The notes beneath the pieces were generated by a model that saw nothing but the letters and a program-made list of their open reading frames with translations, made no database searches and was not told the DNA's origin. The position numbers and the translations under genes are program-made. A stretch of DNA of 64,000 nucleotides from Actinomycetospora sp. TBRC 11914 (GTDB lineage Bacteria > Actinomycetota > Actinomycetes > Mycobacteriales > Pseudonocardiaceae). Below are positions 24,492 through 31,450 of the stretch, piece by piece. How positions within the stretch are numbered: the first letter of the stretch is position 1; each line of letters begins with the position of its first letter. Location: contig NZ_JABBND010000001.1 in the NCBI RefSeq assembly GCF_012933465.1, positions 496,001-560,000 on the forward strand. Reading direction: 5' to 3'.

Positions 24492-26249
24492 TCAGCCTCC
24501 CCGCGCCGCCGTCGCGGCCGCCGTCCCGTAGGGCGACGGCCGCACGGCGGCGCCGCACGTCCAGCTGGTCGGTCCCGCGTGGTTGAGGGAGACCAGCAGC
24601 GCGTCCATCACCTGCTGCGAGACGAGCTGGGCGTCCGCGAGGTGGTCGCCGTCGGGCACCGCGTCCCGGCGGACGTACGTCCTGCCGCCCTGGTCGTTGG
24701 TCCAGATCAGCTCGTAGTCCCGGTCGAGCCGGGGGTCGGTGAACAGCCCGCTGCCCTCCGGGATGTTCCACCCCTTCCAGAGCCGCATGAAGGTCGGGCG
24801 GACCTGCTCGAAGAGGTGGTCCCGCAGCCCGGCCATGTCCCCGCGCGCCCAGTAGCCGGCGATCACCGGGTCGGTGAGTCCCGCGAGGTCGACGAAGCGC
24901 AGCCGGCTCCCGAGGGCCACGCCGCCCGCGTCCACCCCGAGCACCGAGCCCGACCGCACCCCCAGCGCATCGGCTCCCGCGTCGATGGTCTCCGCGGTGG
25001 ACCGTGTGACCTCGCAGAGCGGCAGGGTCGGGCGGGCGCGGAAGGACGCGGCCGCGGTCGTCCAGCTCACCGCGCTCGACAGTGCGGCGACGACGAGGAC
25101 GCCCACGAGCACCCGCCGCCCCGTGCTGCGCCGCTCCGGGAGCACGGCCGCCACCGAGACCACGGCGACCAGGGCGAGCAGCGGCCACACCGGGGTCGCG
25201 AAACGCGCCAGCGCCATCCAGTCGGCCGCGAGCACCGCGTAGGCCAGGAGGGCCAGGCCGAGCGGCACCAGGAGCACCCGCACGACGACGGCAGCCGGCG
25301 CACTGCGCCGCGAGAGGACCACCCCGACCGCCCCGGCCACCACCAGGCACGCCAGCCACCCGGCCAGGCCGACGAGGTCCGCGGGCCGGGCCAGGTCGAG
25401 CGTGGAGAGCACGCCCTGCTGCTTGGCCCGGGCCGTCGTCGGGAGCAGGGCGCCGAACTCGGCCAGGCGCCAGATCTCGTAGAGCACGACCGGCGCCGCG
25501 CCGGCGGCGAACGACGTGGCCGCCGCCCGCAGCCGACGGACGCGCAGCTCCGCCGACCCGGCCGTGACGAGCACCGCGAGCGGGTGGGCGAGCAGGTACA
25601 CCGCGCCGTCGGGCCGGGTCAGCGCGGCCAGCCCGGCGAGGAGGCCGCAGGTGACCGCCACGCGGGGTTCGAGGAGCCGGCCGTCGAGAGCCGCGGTCAC
25701 CAGCCGGGCGGCCAGCACCACCACGACGACGGCGAGGAGCGGGTTCTCCAGTCCGCTGCCGATCCAGACGACGTAGGGCGGCGCGGCCGCCGTGAGGGCT
25801 CCGGCCAGCACGGTGACCGTCACGGGGCTGCGCGCGACCCGCACGGCGACGCGGTGGAACGCCCAGAAGATCCCGGCCGAGCACAGGACCGCGAGCACCT
25901 TCGGGAACGCGACCAGGTCCGGCACCCCGAACCAGGCGCCGTGGTCCACGAGCCCGAGCCAGCGCCCGACGACGAGGACGGCGAGCCACGCGGGGTCCGA
26001 CCAGCCCTCCGACGGTGCGGCGCCGGGCTGCAGCACCGGGCCTGCACCCGTCGCGATCGACCGGGCGTAGGCCATGGTGATCCCGGCGTCGTCGACGATC
26101 CAGCGGCCGTAGACGAGCAGGTGGAGCCCGACGAGCACCGTCGGGACCCCGACGGCGACCGCGGTGTCCGCACGGGATCCGGCGCGGGGCGGGGCGCCGC
26201 GCTCGGCGTCCTCCGGGGCCGCGTCCCCCCGGTCCACGGTCGTCGACAC
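24492..26249 (-). CDS. GT-C arabinofuranosyl/mannosyltransferase-like protein
   Basis: Protein of 585 residues. About ten membrane helices (30-450) are followed by an extracytoplasmic C-terminal domain (LRFVDLAGLTDPVIAGYW onward). The first external loop carries the GT-C acidic pair in VDDAGITMAYARSIATGAG, then EGWSDPAWLAVLV, matching the DDAFIS(F)RYA...EGYTNPLW pattern of AftB-like polyprenyl-phosphate-dependent arabinofuranosyltransferases. It probably adds sugars to arabinogalactan or another envelope glycan. The start is GTG 26249; the stop is 2 bp from the sortase stop on the other strand. The acceptor is inferred. Confidence 0.82.
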   Translation of the reverse strand: MSTTVDRGDAAPEDAERGAPPRAGSRADTAVAVGVPTVLVGLHLLVYGRWIVDDAGITMAYARSIATGAGPVLQPGAAPSEGWSDPAWLAVLVVGRWLGLVDHGAWFGVPDLVAFPKVLAVLCSAGIFWAFHRVAVRVARSPVTVTVLAGALTAAAPPYVVWIGSGLENPLLAVVVVVLAARLVTAALDGRLLEPRVAVTCGLLAGLAALTRPDGAVYLLAHPLAVLVTAGSAELRVRRLRAAATSFAAGAAPVVLYEIWRLAEFGALLPTTARAKQQGVLSTLDLARPADLVGLAGWLACLVVAGAVGVVLSRRSAPAAVVVRVLLVPLGLALLAYAVLAADWMALARFATPVWPLLALVAVVSVAAVLPERRSTGRRVLVGVLVVAALSSAVSWTTAAASFRARPTLPLCEVTRSTAETIDAGADALGVRSGSVLGVDAGGVALGSRLRFVDLAGLTDPVIAGYWARGDMAGLRDHLFEQVRPTFMRLWKGWNIPEGSGLFTDPRLDRDYELIWTNDQGGRTYVRRDAVPDGDHLADAQLVSQQVMDALLVSLNHAGPTSWTCGAAVRPSPYGTAAATAARGG

Positions 26250-26345
26250 GCCCGTGTTCCTACCGGGGATGGCGCGGTCGGACAGCGCGGGGGTCGGACG
26301 GCGCCGAGAATGTCGGCGCGCCATCGCCTGCTCCCTGGAGGAACC

Positions 26346-27542
26346 GTGCCCGGACCCGCCACCCCGACCGTCGCGGCCACCACCGAGGCGCAGGAGGAGC
26401 TGCGGGGCCGCGTCCGGGAGCTGTGCGCACGGTTCCCGGACGAGTACTGGCGGGAGCGGGACCGGCGGCGCGAGTACCCGGACGCCTTCGTCGACGCGCT
26501 CACCGAGGCCGGGTTCCTCGCGGTGCTGATCCCGACCGAGTACGGCGGGGGCGGGCTCGGGATCACCGAGGGCTCGATCGTGCTCGAGGAGATCAACCGC
26601 TCGGGCGGGCACTCCGCGGGCTGCCACGCGCAGATGTACACGATGGGCGCGCTGCTCAAGCACGGCTCGGAGCAGCAGAAGAAGACCTACCTGCCGGGGA
26701 TCGCCGACGGCTCGGTCCGGCTGCAGGCGTTCTCGATCACCGAGCCCGAGGCCGGCTCGAACACCCCGGACATCCGCACCACGGCCATCCGTGACGGCGA
26801 CGACTACGTCATCACCGGGCACAAGAACTGGACGAGCCGCATCGAGCAGTCCGACCTCGCCCTGGTGCTGGCCCGCACCAGCCCGCGCGGCGAGGACCCG
26901 GCCGAGCGCACCCGGGGGATCAGCCTCTTCCTGGTCGACCTGCGGGAGGTGCGCCGCTCCGAGCCCGACACGCTGAAGGTCGAGCCGGTGCGCACGATGT
27001 TCAACTACGCCACCAACGAGGTGCACTACAACGACATGCGGGTGCCCGCGAGCGCGCTGATCGGCGAGGAGGGGAAGGGCTTCCGCTACGTCATCGACGG
27101 GTGGAACGCCGAGCGCATCCTGCTCGCGGCCGAGGCGGTCGGCGACGGCTACTGGTTCCTCGACCGCGCCGTCGACTACGCGTCGCACCGGGAAGTGTTC
27201 GGCCGGCCGATCGGCGCCAACCAGGGCGTGCAGTTCCCGCTGGCGCGCGCGTACGCCCAGGTCGGGGCGGCGGACCTCATGCGCTACCGCGCGGCGGGGC
27301 TCTTCGACGCCGGCGAGAAGTGCGGCGAGCAGGCCAACCTCGCGAAGTTCCTCGCCAGCGAGGCGAGCTGGCAGGCCGGCAACGCGTGCCTGGACACCCA
27401 CGGCGGCTACGGCTTCGTCGACACCTGGGACGTCGAGCGCAAGTTCCGCGAGACGCGGATGTACCAGGTGGCGCCGGTGAACAACAACCTCGTGCTGGCC
27501 TACGTCGGGCAGCACGTGCTGGGGCTGCCGCGGTCGTACTGA
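26346..27542 (+). CDS. acyl-CoA dehydrogenase
   Basis: Protein of 398 residues, FAD-dependent acyl-CoA dehydrogenase. Visible are LQAFSITEPEAGSNTPDIRT (flavin/substrate contact), the middle beta-domain, VFGRPIGANQGVQFPLA and the C-terminal DTHGGYGFVDTWDVERKFRE (flavin pyrophosphate and subunit contacts). Chain-length specificity is unclear, and the catalytic Glu position cannot be assigned with confidence. The start is GTG 26346 after GGAGG; the longer upstream frame lacks homology. It is divergent from the GT-C gene and converges with an MFS gene. Confidence 0.92.
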   Translation: MPGPATPTVAATTEAQEELRGRVRELCARFPDEYWRERDRRREYPDAFVDALTEAGFLAVLIPTEYGGGGLGITEGSIVLEEINRSGGHSAGCHAQMYTMGALLKHGSEQQKKTYLPGIADGSVRLQAFSITEPEAGSNTPDIRTTAIRDGDDYVITGHKNWTSRIEQSDLALVLARTSPRGEDPAERTRGISLFLVDLREVRRSEPDTLKVEPVRTMFNYATNEVHYNDMRVPASALIGEEGKGFRYVIDGWNAERILLAAEAVGDGYWFLDRAVDYASHREVFGRPIGANQGVQFPLARAYAQVGAADLMRYRAAGLFDAGEKCGEQANLAKFLASEASWQAGNACLDTHGGYGFVDTWDVERKFRETRMYQVAPVNNNLVLAYVGQHVLGLPRSY

Positions 27543-27545
27543 CCG

Positions 27546-28832
27546 TCAGGTCGGGCGGGCGCGGGTGGCGGCCCACCCGCTCGCGCTGAGCGCCACCAGC
27601 GCCCCGAGGACCAGCACGAGCGGTGCCGTCCAGGCGGCACCGACGCCACCGACCCCGTGCAGCGCGCCGACCACCGTCGGCCCGAGCGCGCCGACCGCGT
27701 ACCCGCCGGTCTGCATGAACGCGCCGAGGCGGCGGTTCCCGTCGGTGGAGCGCGACGCCGCCAGGACGGCGGAGAAGAAGACGAAGAAGCCGCCGCCCTG
27801 GGCGGCCCCGCCGAGGGCGCACCACAGCGGCCAGAGCGCCGGGGCGAAGAGCAGCCCCCCGGGCAGCGCCAGCCAGCCCAGCGCCACGGGGACGAACGCC
27901 GCCCGCAGGCTGCCGGTGCGGGTGCGGACGAGCGGGGTGGCGAGGGCACCCGCGACCGCGAGGATCTGGAAGAGCGACGACGCGACCCCGGCGCTGGCCG
28001 GCCCGAGGCCGCGCAGGTCGGCGAGGATCTCGGGCAGCCAGGCCGTGAGGCCGTAGTAGCTGAACGACTGACCGGCGAAGGCCGCGACGAGCAGCCAGCC
28101 GACGGGGCGGCGCCAGGGTGGGCGCTCGGCGGTCGTCGCACCGGTCGGGAGGGCACGCCCTGCGGGTTCGTGCTCGTAGGGTTCGTGCTCGTCGGGTTCG
28201 CGCTCGTCGGTCACCGACCGCCCAACCGCGCCGAACCCGCCGGGACGCCGGCGGACCGCGACCACCCACAGCGCCGCCGCCGCCAGCGCCACGACGAGCC
28301 ACGCGAGGAGCGCGACCCGCCACCCGACCCCGTCGGCGAGGGGCACCGTGATCGACAGCGTGATCATCGACCCGATGTTCATGACGGCCGTGTAGGCGCC
28401 CAGCAGCGGGCCGGAGCGGTGCGGGAAGTCCCGCCCGATGATCACCGGCACCACGACGTTGCCCACGGTGATCCCGATACCGATCAGAACGGTGCCGCCC
28501 AAGGCCCCGGCCACGCCGTCGGAGGAGCGCAGCAGGGTCCCGGCCCCGAGCACCGCCAGCCCGACGAGCACCGCGCGCTCCGGTCCGATCCGGCCGATCA
28601 ACCACGAGGCCGGGGACGACGCGACGGCGAAGGCCAGCACCGGCAGGCTCGTGAGCAGCCCGGCGACCGCCGCCGGCACCCCGAGGTCGGTGCGGATCGC
28701 GTCGACGACGGGCGCCACCGCGACGATCGGCCCGCGCAGGTTGAGCGCGACGAGCAGGACGGCGACCGCGAGGAGCGACCCGCCGGTGGCCGACGCCGCC
28801 GCCGGCCGCGTCGCGCCGGTGGAGGTGGTCAC
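27546..28832 (-). CDS. CynX/NimT-type MFS transporter
   Basis: Protein of 428 residues with 12 predicted helices. The N-terminal LLVALNLRGPIVAVAPVVD (helix 1) is the CynX/NimT hallmark, followed by LTSLPVLAFAVASSPASWL. A central cytoplasmic loop carries acidic tandem EHEPxEHEP-type repeats. Relatives export cyanate or 2-nitroimidazole-type compounds; substrate here unknown. The start is GTG 28832. It ends 3 bp from the acyl-CoA dehydrogenase stop (convergent). An 8-bp inverted repeat (28894-28901 with 28909-28916) in its upstream region could be an operator. Confidence 0.9.
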   Translation of the reverse strand: MTTSTGATRPAAASATGGSLLAVAVLLVALNLRGPIVAVAPVVDAIRTDLGVPAAVAGLLTSLPVLAFAVASSPASWLIGRIGPERAVLVGLAVLGAGTLLRSSDGVAGALGGTVLIGIGITVGNVVVPVIIGRDFPHRSGPLLGAYTAVMNIGSMITLSITVPLADGVGWRVALLAWLVVALAAAALWVVAVRRRPGGFGAVGRSVTDEREPDEHEPYEHEPAGRALPTGATTAERPPWRRPVGWLLVAAFAGQSFSYYGLTAWLPEILADLRGLGPASAGVASSLFQILAVAGALATPLVRTRTGSLRAAFVPVALGWLALPGGLLFAPALWPLWCALGGAAQGGGFFVFFSAVLAASRSTDGNRRLGAFMQTGGYAVGALGPTVVGALHGVGGVGAAWTAPLVLVLGALVALSASGWAATRARPT

Positions 28833-28988
28833 GAGCGTCCACTCTCGCCGAGGCCCCGGCGGACGCGCCCGGACCGGAGGCCTCCGTCACGGTGTGAGGT
28901 GTGCCGACCACCTCACGGCGGGCAGCCGCGCGGCACCGACGGCGTCCGCGGGCGGACCGCGGACCGGCACGCGAGTGAGGAGACGACG

Positions 28989-29204
28989 ATGACCGACCGC
29001 GACGACGCCCGGGTGCGCAAGGCCCTGCAGGGCATGGACTTCCCCGCCGAGCGCAACGACCTCGTGGCCTACGCGACGGACCGGGGCGTGTCCGACGACG
29101 CCACCCTGACGGCCCTCGCCGAGCTGCCCGAGGGTCGCTACTCCTCGATCGACGACGTGGTGGCCGCGGTGCCGCAGCGCCCGGGGACGACGAGCAACCG
29201 CTGA
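28989..29204 (+). CDS. DUF2795 domain protein
   Basis: Protein of 71 residues with the DUF2795 pattern: an LQGMDFPAERNDLVAYATDRG segment, then ALAELPEGRYSSIDDVVAAV. Family members are short soluble proteins of unknown role, frequent in actinobacteria. The ATG start at 28989 is preceded by a GAGGAG-like sequence. It stands alone between a divergent transporter and a PPOX gene. Confidence 0.88.
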   Translation: MTDRDDARVRKALQGMDFPAERNDLVAYATDRGVSDDATLTALAELPEGRYSSIDDVVAAVPQRPGTTSNR

Positions 29205-29235
29205 CGCTGTCGGGGGTCGCTGCTAGACCTCGGCC

Positions 29236-29691
29236 GTGGCGACGTGGACCGAGGTGGAACGGGCGGCCCCCGAGCTCGCGGCACGAGTGGCCGCGCTGCT
29301 CGGGCGCGGCAAGCACAAGACGATGGCGACGCTGCGGCGCGACGGCTCCCCGCGCCTGTCCGGCATCGAGACCGAGTTCTCCGACGGCGAGCTGTCGCTG
29401 GGGATGATGGCCGGCTCGCGCAAGCTGGCCGACGTCCGGCGCGATCCCCGGATCGCGCTGCACTCGCCGTCGGTGGATCCCCCGGAGGACGACCCGACGC
29501 AGTGGCCGGGCGAGGCGCGGGTGTCGGGCCGCGTCCGGGAGGTCCCGTATCCCGGCGAGGGACCCGACGGCACCTACTTCGCCGTCGACGTCACCGAGCT
29601 CGTGCTGACCGAGATCGCGCCGACGGCCGACAAGCTGATCATCACGTCCTGGCGCCCCGGCGAGCAGGTCCGCCGCGTCGAGCGGACCTGA
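29236..29691 (+). CDS. PPOX-class pyridoxamine oxidase-like protein
   Basis: Protein of 151 residues with the split-barrel flavin-binding fold: [39 protein letters not shown] and FAVDVTELVLTEI. It belongs to the pyridoxamine 5'-phosphate oxidase-like superfamily; F420, FMN or haem-type ligands are possible and the cofactor cannot be told by eye. The GTG start at 29236 gives MATWTEVERAAPELAARV. The stop is 16 bp before the convergent ThDP-enzyme gene. Confidence 0.85.
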   Translation: MATWTEVERAAPELAARVAALLGRGKHKTMATLRRDGSPRLSGIETEFSDGELSLGMMAGSRKLADVRRDPRIALHSPSVDPPEDDPTQWPGEARVSGRVREVPYPGEGPDGTYFAVDVTELVLTEIAPTADKLIITSWRPGEQVRRVERT

Positions 29692-29707
29692 CCGCCGGGG
29701 CCGGGCG

Positions 29708-31369
29708 TCAGTGGGCGATGAGCTGGCCGAGGCGCCGGGTCAGCTTGACGTTCTCCCGGTAGTCCACCGGCACGACGATCACCGAGGGGCGGTCGCGCTG
29801 GTCGAACGCCTCCTTGAGCGCGGGACGCAGCTCGTCGGCGCTGGTGATGCGGCGGGCGTGGCACCCGAGGCCCTCCGAGACCTTCACGAGGTCCGGGGAG
29901 GGGAAGTCGGTGCCGAAGTGCCGGCCGAACTCGACCTCCTGCTTCCAGGAGATCAGGCCGTAGCCGTTGTCCTCCCACACCAGGTTGACCGGGGCCACGC
30001 CCAGACGGACCGCGGTGGCGAGCTCGGCGCCGTTCATCAGGAACCCGCCGTCGCCGGAGATGGCGCAGACGCGCAGGTCGGGGTGCACCAGCGACGCCGA
30101 GACCCCGCCCGGCACTGCGATCCCCATCGAGCAGAAGCCGTTGGAGATGATGCAGCTGTTCGGCGTGTAGGTCGGGTAGTGCCGCGCGACCCACATCTTG
30201 TGGGCCCCGACGTCGGAGATCAGGATGTCGTCGTCGCCCATCTCGGCGCGCAGCTCGGCCAGGATGCGCTGCGGCTTCATGGGGAAGTCGCCGGTCTCCT
30301 CCTCGGCGGAGGCACCGCCCTCGCCGATCTCCTCGCTCAGGTGCGCGCGGGCCCGGGCGTGCGCCTCGATGTCGGGGAAGCGGTGGGCGTCGGTCAGGCC
30401 CTCGTTGATCTCCCACAGGGCCGCGGCGATGTCACCCACGATCTCGACGTTGGGCCGGTAGGCACCGTCGACCTCGGCGGGGTCGAAGTCGATGTGCAGC
30501 AGCCGCTTGGACCGGCCGATGTTCCAGCGCGACGGCGGCCACTCGACCATGTCGTAGCCGACCGCGATGACCAGGTCGGCGGCCTCGAACACCTCGGTGA
30601 CGTAGTCGCGGGACCCGAGCCCGACCGCGTAGAGGCTGCGCTCGTGGCGGTCGGACAGGGCGCCCTTGCCCATGAACGTCATGCCGGCGTAGATGCCGGT
30701 CTCGTCGACGAAGCGCTGCAGCTGACGGCTCACCCGGGTGCGCACGCAACCCTGGCCGACCAGCACGACCGGACGCTCGGAGCGGGCGATGAGGTCGAGC
30801 GCGGCCTGCACCGACTTGTCGTCGGGCACCGGGCGGCGCACCTTCTCCGGCGGCACGATCGGCGCGCTGTCGACCTCGTGCTTGGCGATGTCCTCGGGCA
30901 GCTCGACGTGGGTGGCGCCCGGCTTCTCGGCTGCCGCGAGCTTGAACGCCTTGCGGATGACCTCGGGGATCGTGGTCTCGTCGCGCAGGGACGTCGTCCA
31001 CTTGGTGATCGGCGTGAACATCTCGACGACGTTCATCGCCTGGTGCGACTCCTTGTGCAGCCGCGTCGTCGCACCCTGACCGGTGATCGCGACCACCGGG
31101 GAGTTGTCCATGTTGGCGTTGGCGACGCCCGTCACGAGGTTCGCCGCGCCCGGTCCGAGCGTGGACAGGCACACTCCCGGGTTGCCCGAGAGGCGGCCGT
31201 AGACGTCCGCCATGAATGCCGCACCGGCCTCGTGGTGCGTCGGCACGAAGCGGACCTTCGAGTCCCGCATGGACATGAGGAGATCGGCGTTCTCCTCACC
31301 GGGGACACCGAACACGTACTCGACGTCCTCGGCCTCCAGGCACCGGACGAACAGATCGCTGGCCCTCAC
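29708..31369 (-). CDS. acetolactate-synthase-type ThDP enzyme
   Basis: Protein of 553 residues with the three-domain ThDP architecture. An N-terminal PYR domain has the activating Glu in THHEAGAAFMADVYGR, the middle domain has VLVGQG, and the C-terminal PP domain has the ThDP/Mg motif SGDGGFLMNGAELATAVRLG and ends in WEDNGYGLI. Closest by eye to catabolic (AlsS-like) acetolactate synthase. No small regulatory subunit, ketol-acid reductoisomerase or acetolactate decarboxylase gene is near, so a stand-alone carboligase is possible. I chose GTG 31369 (MRASDLFVRCLEAEDVEY), 7 nt after GGGGAG, over GTG codons two and five codons upstream. Confidence 0.88.
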   Translation of the reverse strand: MRASDLFVRCLEAEDVEYVFGVPGEENADLLMSMRDSKVRFVPTHHEAGAAFMADVYGRLSGNPGVCLSTLGPGAANLVTGVANANMDNSPVVAITGQGATTRLHKESHQAMNVVEMFTPITKWTTSLRDETTIPEVIRKAFKLAAAEKPGATHVELPEDIAKHEVDSAPIVPPEKVRRPVPDDKSVQAALDLIARSERPVVLVGQGCVRTRVSRQLQRFVDETGIYAGMTFMGKGALSDRHERSLYAVGLGSRDYVTEVFEAADLVIAVGYDMVEWPPSRWNIGRSKRLLHIDFDPAEVDGAYRPNVEIVGDIAAALWEINEGLTDAHRFPDIEAHARARAHLSEEIGEGGASAEEETGDFPMKPQRILAELRAEMGDDDILISDVGAHKMWVARHYPTYTPNSCIISNGFCSMGIAVPGGVSASLVHPDLRVCAISGDGGFLMNGAELATAVRLGVAPVNLVWEDNGYGLISWKQEVEFGRHFGTDFPSPDLVKVSEGLGCHARRITSADELRPALKEAFDQRDRPSVIVVPVDYRENVKLTRRLGQLIAH

Positions 31370-31450
31370 GGTCACGCTCCCCACTGATCGCTGACGACCC
31401 AGCCTGTACCCGGTCGGGGCCGTGGGTTACCCCTGGGATGGAGAGATCGC

